From: a virus
IMG/VR virus record: IMGVR_UViG_3300027733_000036
Location: 48,424 to 112,423 of that record
Length of the DNA: 64,000 bases
Reading direction: 5' to 3' (one strand)
Shown: positions 40,300 through 47,342 of the stretch, in pieces
How positions within the stretch are numbered: the stretch's first letter is position 1
Layout: each line of letters begins with the position of its first letter
Notes under the pieces: generated by a model
Databases searched by the model: none
What the model was told of the DNA's origin: nothing
What the model saw: only the letters and a program-made list of their open reading frames with translations
Made by a program: the position numbers and the translations under genes

Positions 40300-40848
40300 A
40301 TGTCAAATCAAAATCTTGTAGATATTGCGCTAAAGGAAGTTGGTGTTCGTGAAGTTCCTATTAATAGCAATAGAGGTCCTCGTGTAGAGGACTTTCAGAA
40401 GTACGTTGGTGCTTGGCTTGTAGGTGCCGCCTGGTGCGCTGCCTTTGTGGCTTGGGTCTTCGGGCAGGCCTATCCTGGTGCTAACCCTGCTGGCAAGCAA
40501 AGCTCGGCCGTAATGGGCTTCTGGACGCGCAATGCAAGCCGTGAAGACTTTCTTCGTTTCTTACCTGCTGATGTAAAGTCTGGCAAGTATAAGATTGAAC
40601 CCGGCGATCTATTTGTGCTATGTAATGATCCTACTAAAGTAGATCAAGTTCGAGTTGGCAGAGTTAAAGCTCATGTTGGTCACTGCGGTATTTGCGAAGG
40701 TAATATGCTTAGCGCTGTTAAGTTTGGAACCATTGAAGGTAATACGAATGAAGCTGGTAGCCGCGAAGGTGGTGGCGTTTATCATCGCTCACGTAGCCTT
40801 GATGAGCCTAAGCTTGTAGGATTTGTACGTTACTTAGGTAAGAAGTAA
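40300..40848 (+). CDS. Endolysin, CHAP-type Cys/His amidase/peptidase
   Basis: A 182-residue single-domain peptidoglycan hydrolase. Family features are an N-terminal LVDIALKEVGVRE helix, the nucleophile Cys46 in WCAAFVAW, the likely catalytic His128 in HVGHCGI, and an IEGNTN segment at 145-150 followed by GGGVYHRSR. No signal peptide is present, so a holin would be needed for release; a candidate follows immediately (TAATG overlap). The gene is visibly richer in G and C than its neighbours, which may mark a separate origin. Confidence 0.87.
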   Translation: MSNQNLVDIALKEVGVREVPINSNRGPRVEDFQKYVGAWLVGAAWCAAFVAWVFGQAYPGANPAGKQSSAVMGFWTRNASREDFLRFLPADVKSGKYKIEPGDLFVLCNDPTKVDQVRVGRVKAHVGHCGICEGNMLSAVKFGTIEGNTNEAGSREGGGVYHRSRSLDEPKLVGFVRYLGKK

Positions 40849-41147
40849 TGTTTAATCTCTCTGCTATACTCTTTAGAAGATTTAGTGGAGCTTTTCTTGG
40901 GGACAAAAGCAATTACATTAGTCGTAAGCTTGGTCTTGTATACTGGGCCTTGCATACGTTAACGTTCTTATATCTTATGAGTCCTATTGGACAAGCTACT
41001 GGTCTTTACATTATTCCTCAGTTAATGAGTGATGATGTATTTACTGCAGCTTTTGTAGGACTTGTAGGATTATATATGGGTGCTAATGTTATAGATAGAA
41101 CACAAGGCACTGATACTAAAGTTAAACAAGATAAGCCGGAGGAGTAA
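40848..41147 (+). CDS. Holin candidate, two transmembrane segments
   Basis: A 99-residue protein. Two hydrophobic segments are clear, about 29-49 (LGLVYWALHTLTFLYL) and about 66-83 (FTAAFVGLVGLYMGANVI). The N terminus is basic and the C-terminal tail charged. Size, topology and direct overlap with the endolysin fit a holin, but holins share no reliable motif and another membrane protein is possible. Confidence 0.7.
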   Translation: MFNLSAILFRRFSGAFLGDKSNYISRKLGLVYWALHTLTFLYLMSPIGQATGLYIIPQLMSDDVFTAAFVGLVGLYMGANVIDRTQGTDTKVKQDKPEE

Positions 41148-41348
41148 ATGGCCATAGATAATAATTATGTACTAGAAAGACTTGCTGCAATTGAGAAACG
41201 TATTAATGATCTTCAAAAGATTATTGAGAATATCCCAAAGCTAAGACAACTAGGTGCTCTCAAAGCAGTAATTGAGCAGGAGCAGAAAGATTCGAATAGT
41301 AAACTGGCAGACCTAACTGCAAGGGTTGAGAAACTAGAAAAGAAGTAG
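41148..41348 (+). CDS. Small coiled-coil protein after the holin candidate
   Basis: A 66-residue protein with an excellent GGAGGAG site and no gap to the previous gene. It is nearly all heptad-like helix (LERLAAIEKRINDLQKI and a KLADLTARVEKLEKK end). It may be a lysis accessory or antiholin-type partner by position. No family recognised. The late module ends here at a terminator. Confidence 0.68.
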   Translation: MAIDNNYVLERLAAIEKRINDLQKIIENIPKLRQLGALKAVIEQEQKDSNSKLADLTARVEKLEKK

Positions 41349-41363
41349 AATAGATAAAAGTAA

Positions 41364-41395
41364 AAAACCCCAGCCAAATTAATGACTGGGGTTTT
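41364..41395. terminator. Bidirectional intrinsic terminator between converging modules
   Basis: A perfect 10-bp stem AAAACCCCAG / CTGGGGTTTT with a 12-base loop. A T-rich tail follows on both strands (TTTTCTTTT on +, TTTTTT on -). It lies between the last + gene (ends 41348) and the last - gene (ends 41413), so it stops both late and early transcripts. Confidence 0.92.
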
Positions 41396-41412
41396 CTTTT
41401 GCTTCAATCTAC

Positions 41413-41841
41413 TTAGTAAGCGTAGATTGAAATTGATGTATAGTTTGGATCGTGGGTTGTCTTATTTGGATCATAATTAATAGCCATATACCGAGTAGAT
41501 ATATTAAATGTCATTATAACTGGTAGTCCAAATGGCCAAGAGCTGCATATAATTTCTGTTGGAGGATCATTTGCAACAGCATTAGCTAAAGCTTGAGGTG
41601 AATCAGCAAACCATAGATTATAAACAGATACTCTATCCATGCCATCGCTATACAGCGTATTCATGTGTAATTTTATGGCTGAACGACCAGCGCGGCGAGA
41701 ATCGGAAAGCTCAAGAAAATCAATAGCATTAGTACTCTCAATACTTCCAGCGCCATTCATAAAATCAAGGTCACTAATTTCGGCAAGAGGATGCCAGTGG
41801 AAAGCTTGAATTTTTTTATCTGTTTTATTTACCCAATTCAT
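41413..41841 (-). CDS. NLWFA-family small protein 1 (tandem paralog)
   Basis: A 142-residue protein with a near-perfect AAAGGAGG site 7 nt before the ATG. It aligns by eye with the next upstream gene: AGRSAIKL versus AGRTKTIRL, YNLWFADSPQALANAVA versus LNLWFAETKEEIQQAVA, and STRYMAINYD versus SSSWIAVDYD. Beta-rich, no signal peptide or membrane segment. No known family recognised. Its own terminator follows. The very strong ribosome binding site suggests high expression. Confidence 0.78.
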   Translation of the reverse strand: MNWVNKTDKKIQAFHWHPLAEISDLDFMNGAGSIESTNAIDFLELSDSRRAGRSAIKLHMNTLYSDGMDRVSVYNLWFADSPQALANAVANDPPTEIICSSWPFGLPVIMTFNISTRYMAINYDPNKTTHDPNYTSISIYAY

Positions 41842-41912
41842 TATTCAACCTCCTTTGTAGTAGTATTTTCTTATCCTATTCTATCTTAGTTAATCTAAGT
41901 GGTAAGCATAAT
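41842..41912 (-). promoter_or_regulatory. Leader between the two paralogous genes
   Basis: This leader separates the upstream terminator from the strong AAAGGAGG site. It contains a short inverted repeat CTTAGTTAATCTAAG at 41885-41899 and a TAGAAT that could serve as a -10 box, but no convincing -35 box. Since the gene follows a terminator, it must have its own promoter or depend on read-through. Confidence 0.35.
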
Positions 41913-41915
41913 AAA

Positions 41916-41943
41916 AAACCCAACCAAATTAATGGTTGGGTTT
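41916..41943 (-). terminator. Intrinsic terminator after NLWFA protein 2
   Basis: A perfect 10-bp stem AAACCCAACC / GGTTGGGTTT with an 8-base loop, followed on the - strand by a run of T. It shares the core CCAAATTAATG with the terminator at 41364, which suggests both descend from one sequence. Confidence 0.9.
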
Positions 41944-41960
41944 CCTTTGCTATACTTAAA

Positions 41961-42398
41961 TTAAGCTATCAAAAGTATCAGATTAAAACTAGAAGTAGAA
42001 ATTGTTCCAGTCAAAGAACTGTCATAATCAACAGCAATCCAGCTTGAGGAGACTGGAAGAGATATATCCATAGCACCTTGCATCATTGGGAGCTGAGCAG
42101 GATTTCCTGTGGCAACTGCCTGTTGAATTTCTTCTTTTGTTTCTGCAAACCATAAATTGAGCATAACATTTGAGTTAGTAAGGTCATATGCTATAAGTCT
42201 TATAGTCTTTGTTCGACCAGCGGACAAAGCAGAGCAATTGATTAGAGTTGCTTGGGTTCTGTCCCCTGGACCTGGAACAGGTTCGCCTTCGACTATAGTA
42301 TCAAAAACAAATGGAAACTCAAAAATACCAAGTTCAGGGCTGTAGTAGTAGGTTTGTAATTCCTTGCCATCTTTTTTACTGTAAGATAGACCAGGCAT
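41961..42398 (-). CDS. NLWFA-family small protein 2 (tandem paralog)
   Basis: A 145-residue protein with a GAGGAG site 8 nt before the ATG, start overlapping the upstream stop (TAATG). It is a diverged paralog of the gene at 41413-41841, sharing the AGR-x3-(I)RL, NLWFA and (I/V)-x-YD segments. The N-terminal 40 residues differ. No signal peptide. Unknown function. A terminator lies directly downstream. Confidence 0.77.
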   Translation of the reverse strand: MPGLSYSKKDGKELQTYYYSPELGIFEFPFVFDTIVEGEPVPGPGDRTQATLINCSALSAGRTKTIRLIAYDLTNSNVMLNLWFAETKEEIQQAVATGNPAQLPMMQGAMDISLPVSSSWIAVDYDSSLTGTISTSSFNLILLIA

Positions 42399-42937
42399 TA
42401 TTCAGACTCCTCAGTATAAGTCTTCTTTGATTTACGCTTCTTACTGTACCAGAGAGGAACTTCTTCCTTTGGCTGCTCAACTTCATCTGATTTATCTGCA
42501 GGCAAAGCAGCCTCTAACTCCTCGACTAGAGGTGTCTCTTCGGCAAGAGCAATTTCTGGCTCTTCAGTGACTACTTGTTCAGGAGTTTCAGGTAAAGAAT
42601 CTTCTACCTTTTCTTCTATGGTCTGAGTTGCATGAATAACAGGAACAAACTTCTCTTCAACAGTCACTTCGCCATCTTCAACGAGAACCTTCTTCGCAAA
42701 CTCTAGGGTCTTCTTTAGATTCTTAAGACCCATGTAGTTTAGAATATCTTGTGTCTTAGGTGGCTCGTCTCCTGTAACAGGAACAATCTTTGTAATAATA
42801 AGACCATTCTTAATAAAGTTTTTATTCACAAAGAACTTGAAGCCATTAGGGCCAAGTGTAGCAGCAACCTTAATTGCCTCTCTAACTGTACCTAATGTTT
42901 CTTTTCTAAGATCAACTAATTTAATATCGGCTTCCAT
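42398..42937 (-). CDS. Acidic-linker protein of unknown function (179 aa)
   Basis: A 179-residue protein with an AAGGA site before the ATG. The first 95 residues look folded and mixed alpha/beta. Residues about 100-160 are a strongly acidic Glu/Pro/Val-rich disordered linker. The C terminus is a short basic tail (SKKRKSKK). This order suggests a tethering or scaffolding protein. No family recognised. Confidence 0.72.
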   Translation of the reverse strand: MEADIKLVDLRKETLGTVREAIKVAATLGPNGFKFFVNKNFIKNGLIITKIVPVTGDEPPKTQDILNYMGLKNLKKTLEFAKKVLVEDGEVTVEEKFVPVIHATQTIEEKVEDSLPETPEQVVTEEPEIALAEETPLVEELEAALPADKSDEVEQPKEEVPLWYSKKRKSKKTYTEESE

Positions 42938-42974
42938 TGCTTATCCTTAATAAGTAAAAATAAATAAAAGTCTA

Positions 42975-43526
42975 TTACTTGGAAATTGTATTACGTCTAC
43001 GAAGAAATAGAATAGTACCAATCATAGCAAAAATACCGAAGACACTAGCAGTATTAGAAACCACTGAACACCCACTTTCCTCTTTGCTTTTATCAGCAGA
43101 GACGGCCGCTCCTGAGCCGCTACCATCAGTCTCGGGAAGAGCGGTATCAGCGCCAGCGTCAGCGCCAGCGCCAGAACCACTGCCGTCTACGGGAATAACC
43201 TCACCTGAACCTGAACCGCTACCTGCAGGGTCGCCAGATCCACAATCAGGATCAACGGCAGCTGAGCCCTCAGAACCTGAACCGGAACCTGAAGTAGCGG
43301 TATCGCAAGGAGCAGGGACTGCCTCGGGGACACAAGCAAGGATCTCTGTAGCACAGGAGTCACAGGCTGAACCTTCAGCACAGGGAGGACACTCAGCGCT
43401 GGCCACAGCCTGGCAGGTCTCGCCTGTGGCACAGTCAGCCGTTGTGACACACTCAGTGGCATAGGCAGTTGAAGCTACAAGTAGAGTAGCAAGAAACGAA
43501 ACTAGGGAAAACTTAATCTTATTCAT
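42975..43526 (-). CDS. Secreted surface protein with MYXO-CTERM-like sorting signal
   Basis: A 183-residue protein starting at the second of two in-frame ATGs (43526), because GGAG lies 6 nt before it. Order of parts: a signal peptide (MNKIKFSLVSFLATLLVAST, cleavage near AYA-TE); a Cys-rich module with VTTADCATGETC and CPPC; and a Ser/Gly/Ala/Asp linker with repeated SGSGSG. It ends in an SGCS motif, a hydrophobic span (VFGIFAMIGTILFL) and RRR. Cys, membrane span and Arg cluster in that order are the pattern of MYXO-CTERM sorting signals, which in myxobacteria direct surface display. The DC-x-x-G-x-x-C motif is also frequent in myxobacterial surface proteins. It looks host-derived; the linker is far more GC-rich than its surroundings. 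Confidence 0.82.
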   Translation of the reverse strand: MNKIKFSLVSFLATLLVASTAYATECVTTADCATGETCQAVASAECPPCAEGSACDSCATEILACVPEAVPAPCDTATSGSGSGSEGSAAVDPDCGSGDPAGSGSGSGEVIPVDGSGSGAGADAGADTALPETDGSGSGAAVSADKSKEESGCSVVSNTASVFGIFAMIGTILFLRRRNTISK

Positions 43527-43540
43527 TTTAATCTCCATTT

Positions 43541-44260
43541 TTAATTAGTGGGAAGAACAACTGCATAATATGCAGGGTTCCATGCAATATTCTTGTAAAT
43601 ATCTTTCTTTAAAGCATTATAAACTTTTTCTGGATTACCGAACGTAGCAAGTTCTGCTTTGCGAAGTAGCCACTCCTTATCAAGTTTAGTTTTAAGCTCT
43701 GGCTCTTTAGATATATGATCAGCAAGAAGATCAGCTCTTGTCTTGTCCTTGCTAACAAAAACATCTAAGGTCCAGAACCAACGAGTATTACCATCAACAA
43801 CCTTGGAATCCTGACGGTAGCTAAACCCTATAGCCTTAGGGTTTGTGTATACAAGTTTACTAATTAACTCTGCAGCTTCTAGCTTACTGATCTTGGTTGG
43901 ATTAGCAATTTCATGCTTAACAGGAATATAATCGTAACTTGGACCACACACTAGTCTAAGTTCTGTGAGATTGCCATATGAGCAGATAGCAGTATGAATA
44001 CTGGTAGTTAGAAGTTCTTGCTTTTGAAAGGCTTCTCCTCCGGGTATCATTAATGCTGGATTTGTAAATACATGAATGTTAGAGCTTACAGGAGCAAACT
44101 CTCTCATCTTGTTGACAATATCTGTTTGTGATGTTGCGTTAACAATAATGTTCTTAATCTCTGGTTGGTCTTCTAGCTCACGTCTTAGTTCATCAGTTAG
44201 CAACTCTTCGCCAGTTGGCTTTGCACTTACAACTGGACTCATTCCTTTTGCCTTAGCCAT
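43541..44260 (-). CDS. Protein of unknown function (239 aa)
   Basis: Read from the ATG at 44260, where GGAG sits 6 nt upstream; an earlier in-frame ATG at 44278 lacks such a site. Mixed alpha/beta, with a disordered first 20 residues and no signal peptide or membrane segment. Residues about 55-125 have alternating strands and helices. No motif I can name. It lies between a putative regulator fragment and the surface protein, in one transcription unit. Confidence 0.73.
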   Translation of the reverse strand: MAKAKGMSPVVSAKPTGEELLTDELRRELEDQPEIKNIIVNATSQTDIVNKMREFAPVSSNIHVFTNPALMIPGGEAFQKQELLTTSIHTAICSYGNLTELRLVCGPSYDYIPVKHEIANPTKISKLEAAELISKLVYTNPKAIGFSYRQDSKVVDGNTRWFWTLDVFVSKDKTRADLLADHISKEPELKTKLDKEWLLRKAELATFGNPEKVYNALKKDIYKNIAWNPAYYAVVLPTN

Positions 44261-44270
44261 TTTATCTCCT

Positions 44271-44408
44271 TTAATCACTTAATGTGTCTATCATTTGTTG
44301 TTTTAGTTCTTTGTACTCGCTAACCGTGAGAATCATAGTATTTTGTATCTCAGTTTGAGTCATTCCTAAAAAGTAAGATCTCACAAATGACCGAAGAGTA
44401 AGCGGCAT
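44271..44408 (-). CDS. Small HTH-like protein, sigma region 4-like; start uncertain
   Basis: A 45-residue protein read from the ATG at 44408. The segment PLTLRSFVRSYFLGMTQTEI, followed by ILTVSEYKELKQQMIDTL, has the spacing of a sigma70 region 4 helix-turn-helix. The frame stays open further upstream, inside the RusA-like gene, as far as an ATG at 44576. There is no good ribosome binding site at 44408, so coupled translation or another start is possible. The function is inference from a short pattern. Confidence 0.45.
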   Translation of the reverse strand: MPLTLRSFVRSYFLGMTQTEIQNTMILTVSEYKELKQQMIDTLSD

Positions 44409-44436
44409 TTTATCATATTTTTTTACAATATCTAAC

Positions 44437-44979
44437 TTATTTGTTAGATTTCTTTCTAGGTTTACGAGTATTTTTACTTTTTGTGGGCTTTGCATCGGTA
44501 GTTTTCTTTTTTGGCCTAGTCTTTTTCTGATCCTCAGTAGCCAGTAGTGTGTTTGGAATTGGATACTCAACACCATCTAAAATAGGCAAGACTTCTATTA
44601 CCACTCTAGGATTAAGAGCGTCATAGTACTTAAACAAATTCATCGCAACAATCTGACAATCATCACCGTATACCTGGCCAGTTAAAGCATCACAAGTTGT
44701 TTTAGGAAGATTAGGTAAATCTTTGCGACGCTTAGTACCTAAGAAATAATGTATGTTCATTTGAACTGGACCAACCTTAAAGAGCGGACGCTCAACGCCA
44801 GGGAACTGACTTAAGTATTCGTCAATCTGATGAGTGATAAGTTTCTCATAGTCTAGAAACTTTTCTGGAACATACACTTCACTCTTCTTAGTCTTCCAGT
44901 TAAACCTACTCATAGTAGCATTGCTTTTGCTAATAGGTTCGCCATCAATAACAATTCTAAATAGGCTAACTTGACTCAA
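44437..44979 (-). CDS. rusA: RusA-like Holliday-junction resolvase
   Basis: A 180-residue protein starting at TTG (44979), supported by AAGGA 5 nt upstream. The RusA core is clear. An N-terminal IDGEPISKSN strand-turn is followed by the acidic site K-D-L-P-N-L-P-K (D87, N90, K93), then D97 in CDALTG, and D106/D107 in GDDCQIV. RusA enzymes cut four-way DNA junctions, here probably resolving replication or recombination intermediates made with the phage RecA. The last 45 residues are a Lys/Arg/Thr-rich tail absent from short RusA proteins, perhaps extra DNA contact. Confidence 0.82.
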   Translation of the reverse strand: MSQVSLFRIVIDGEPISKSNATMSRFNWKTKKSEVYVPEKFLDYEKLITHQIDEYLSQFPGVERPLFKVGPVQMNIHYFLGTKRRKDLPNLPKTTCDALTGQVYGDDCQIVAMNLFKYYDALNPRVVIEVLPILDGVEYPIPNTLLATEDQKKTRPKKKTTDAKPTKSKNTRKPRKKSNK

Positions 44980-44987
44980 GCAATTCC

Positions 44988-45548
44988 TTATTTCTTTTTG
45001 AAGAAACCTGTATGTGATTTAAATTCAGATTTTCCATTTTCTTTTTGCTCTTGATATACGCGTTGTGCATATTCTTTATTTATAGAAGATACACGTTTTC
45101 TATGATCAAGGATAGTTTGATTTGGCTCTTGGATTACTTGTTGAAAACCATTGTTCTCTAGTTCAAGTATAGCTTCTTTATGTTTGTTGTCAAACACTTC
45201 TTGTGTAAACTTATCTTTATAACTAAATGCTATATAAATAAGCCCTGCTTTCTTAGCCGATAAAGCTTTATCAGTATCCCTGAGGGATCCTTTGGCAAAG
45301 TTAAAATCAGCTTTTTGCTGAGATATACCACCAAAGGTTGCAGCTTTATAATGTTGCTCTCCGTGGACTTCTATTACTAGATTTAGACTAGGAATATAAA
45401 AGTCAAAACGATCAAGAGGGCTTGGATGTTCTGGACATATATCTTTTACAATATGTTCCTGATATATACCTAAGCCACCAAAGTTCATCTGCTCAAGAAG
45501 TTCTCCCATTTTGCGATGGTAGGAACTTGCATTCTGTGCATAAATCAT
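44988..45548 (-). CDS. Vsr/PD-(D/E)XK-type endonuclease
   Basis: A 186-residue protein. The core RFDFYIPSLNLVIEVHGEQH (D49, E60, H62, E64, H66), with a later helix and the strand AGLIYIAFSY, is typical of Vsr-like and related single-domain nucleases. Vsr repairs T:G mismatches created by deamination of 5-methylcytosine. A C5-cytosine methyltransferase lies one gene upstream, so a repair partnership is plausible. A restriction partner or a freestanding homing-type nuclease are the alternatives. The C-terminal 60 residues are basic and unrecognised. The start overlaps the previous stop (ATGA). Confidence 0.68.
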   Translation of the reverse strand: MIYAQNASSYHRKMGELLEQMNFGGLGIYQEHIVKDICPEHPSPLDRFDFYIPSLNLVIEVHGEQHYKAATFGGISQQKADFNFAKGSLRDTDKALSAKKAGLIYIAFSYKDKFTQEVFDNKHKEAILELENNGFQQVIQEPNQTILDHRKRVSSINKEYAQRVYQEQKENGKSEFKSHTGFFKKK

Positions 45549-45850
45549 TGCTGACCGAATTTAATGCCACTAATCTGAGCAAGCCAGTCATCGACAAACT
45601 TAGCTATCTCACGATACTCTTCATCGTTCTCAATCATCTCTGGCTGACCAGATGTAGTTTCATTTAAATACCATTTCTCTTCTAGGCCTTTTCGAATTCT
45701 TAACATAACAAATGTTCTGAATCCTTTGCTGACAGTGCAAATATGTCTAACACTTGTTTTGCCAGTTGCATCTGGTATTGCATTATCCAATTCATATTGT
45801 TTGCCGTCAGTTACCTGAAGGCCACCGAAGTATTTATTAAAGGTTGCCAT
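45545..45850 (-). CDS. Small protein between methyltransferase and nuclease (101 aa)
   Basis: A 101-residue protein with GGAAG 4 nt before the ATG. Mixed sequence with an FRTFVMLRIRKGLEEKWYL strand region and an acidic helical C terminus (NDEEYREIAKFVDDWLAQI). No family recognised. It is packed between the methyltransferase (1-nt gap) and the nuclease (4-nt overlap), so a shared role is possible. Confidence 0.7.
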   Translation of the reverse strand: MATFNKYFGGLQVTDGKQYELDNAIPDATGKTSVRHICTVSKGFRTFVMLRIRKGLEEKWYLNETTSGQPEMIENDEEYREIAKFVDDWLAQISGIKFGQQ

Positions 45851-45851
45851 T

Positions 45852-46790
45852 TTACTTCCATATCCTGTCTATTTCATTTGCCAATAAAGTAACAACATTT
45901 AAACTCATAGCATTACCCATAAGCATATAAGCTTGTGTATCTGATACTACAATTTTATATGTATCTGGTAAGCCCTGAAGACGGGCACATTCCCTGGGAG
46001 TAGGACGTCTTAACTTTGTTTTTCCTACTGGAGCAGTTGGCATATCGTAATAGTTACATATACCAGCTCTTTTATTCTTATGCATAGAAGCTAAAAGAGT
46101 TACAGCAACTGGAAGATTCCACTTGATTGATCTACCATACTTGACATGAGTGCATGTCACATATGCATGTGCTTTAGGTGACAAGTAATACTTATCGTCA
46201 ACAAGTTCATCAAGTAGATCTTGAGCTTTAGTGTCTAAATGGAAAGGCATAGGAAAGTTAAAATGAAAATCTCCAAGATCTTTTCGCTGTCCAATAATAT
46301 ACAAACGCAGTCGTCTTTGTGGAATTCCATAATCTGCTGTGTTTAAAAGCTTATAGACTATGTTATAGTTCTTCTGCAGTTCATTAAGTACGATCTTAAG
46401 ATCAGCACCTTTATTGCAGTATAAAAGATTTTTTACATTCTCAAATACAAAGTACTTAGGAAGTTTATGATCTAAGATTCTAATGTAGTCATAGAATAGT
46501 TTACTTTCATTTCCAGCAAGACCAGTAATATTCATATTAGCTTTAGATATATCAGTGCATGGACTGCCACCTATTAAGACATCAAAGTCTGGTAAAGTCT
46601 TTTCGTCTATTAATGTAATATCCCCATAGTTAGTACGTCTGGGGAAATTAGCATCATAGTTGCTAGCCGCATACTTATTGTATTCAGAATAGCCAAGGCA
46701 GGTATACCCAAGAGCATCAAAGGGCATACCGCCTATGCCGGTTCCAGCAAACAGCTCAAAGTAAGTTTTAGTTTGTGCTTCCAAATCCAT
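45852..46790 (-). CDS. DNA (cytosine-5-)-methyltransferase
   Basis: A 312-residue protein from the ATG at 46790, chosen because AGAGGA lies 4 nt upstream; the longer frame from 46841 lacks such a site. Motifs in order: I FELFAGTGIGG (11-21); IV GGSPCTDIS with nucleophile Cys78; VI FENV with Glu117; VIII QRRLRLYIIGQR; IX RRPTPRECARLQGLP; X GNAMSLNVV. All catalytic motifs are intact. The target recognition region between VIII and IX is short, so this is a compact enzyme. It would methylate cytosine in phage or host DNA. Its start overlaps the dUTPase gene by 23 bases. Confidence 0.92.
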   Translation of the reverse strand: MDLEAQTKTYFELFAGTGIGGMPFDALGYTCLGYSEYNKYAASNYDANFPRRTNYGDITLIDEKTLPDFDVLIGGSPCTDISKANMNITGLAGNESKLFYDYIRILDHKLPKYFVFENVKNLLYCNKGADLKIVLNELQKNYNIVYKLLNTADYGIPQRRLRLYIIGQRKDLGDFHFNFPMPFHLDTKAQDLLDELVDDKYYLSPKAHAYVTCTHVKYGRSIKWNLPVAVTLLASMHKNKRAGICNYYDMPTAPVGKTKLRRPTPRECARLQGLPDTYKIVVSDTQAYMLMGNAMSLNVVTLLANEIDRIWK

Positions 46791-47328
46791 TTTGTCCTCT
46801 TTGAGTATCAAGATACTCTGCAGGAATTTGAGAAATATCATCTACAATCTTAAATAGAAACTTACTTGGCTCAAGTGGAATAGCCTGAAGATAAGCGCGC
46901 TCATTATCTATTGTAATATCACGAACTGTTCTGACTAAAGCTTTCCATTCATTTCGATAATCCCAGTCAATATAACCAACTGTATTAGCTAATGTAAGTG
47001 CATCTGTGTCATAGACGTCAATGTTAGCTGCTTTAAGTCTTTCAATGTACGGAGGATCCATAATTGTAGGATTAAGCTTACGCAAATTACCTGAGCTGCT
47101 TCTTGGAAGTAAAAACATATCTGCTCCAGGAGGAGCGTAAGTCTTAAAACCAAGAGGCATCATATAAGTTAAAGCATCTTCAGAGCTGTGAGAACCTACA
47201 AGAAATATATCCTTAGGGATATCAAAAAACAAATCTAAAGTTTTAGCTTGATAATTCTTTTGAGCTTTATTAGAAAGTAAAGCTGCTACTCTGGAACTAG
47301 TGGGCAAAACATAAATAAAGTTACTCAT
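46768..47328 (-). CDS. dut: dUTP pyrophosphatase (trimeric dUTPase family)
   Basis: A 186-residue protein from the ATG at 47328, with GGAG 6 nt upstream (a TTG at 47340 is less likely). The five dUTPase motifs are visible: GAD at 68-70, PRSSSGNL at 75-82, GYIDWDYRNEW at 118-128, RAYLQ at 144-148, and the C-terminal RGQNGFGSTN at 177-186. The enzyme converts dUTP to dUMP, limiting uracil in DNA and feeding thymidylate synthesis. There is an extra stretch of about 25 residues between motifs 2 and 3. Confidence 0.88.
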   Translation of the reverse strand: MSNFIYVLPTSSRVAALLSNKAQKNYQAKTLDLFFDIPKDIFLVGSHSSEDALTYMMPLGFKTYAPPGADMFLLPRSSSGNLRKLNPTIMDPPYIERLKAANIDVYDTDALTLANTVGYIDWDYRNEWKALVRTVRDITIDNERAYLQAIPLEPSKFLFKIVDDISQIPAEYLDTQRGQNGFGSTN

Positions 47329-47342
47329 ATACTTCTCCAATA

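Noticed and set aside
42979-43464. 161-residue + strand frame opposite the surface protein
   Set aside because: Its Pro/Glu/Ala-rich sequence is simply the complement of the Ser-Gly linker. The - strand frame has a signal peptide, sorting tail and ribosome site.
44409-44576. Longer start (ATG 44576) for the small HTH-like protein
   Set aside because: It would overlap the RusA-like gene by about 140 bases, and its N-terminal sequence looks like an out-of-frame reading of the Lys-rich RusA tail.
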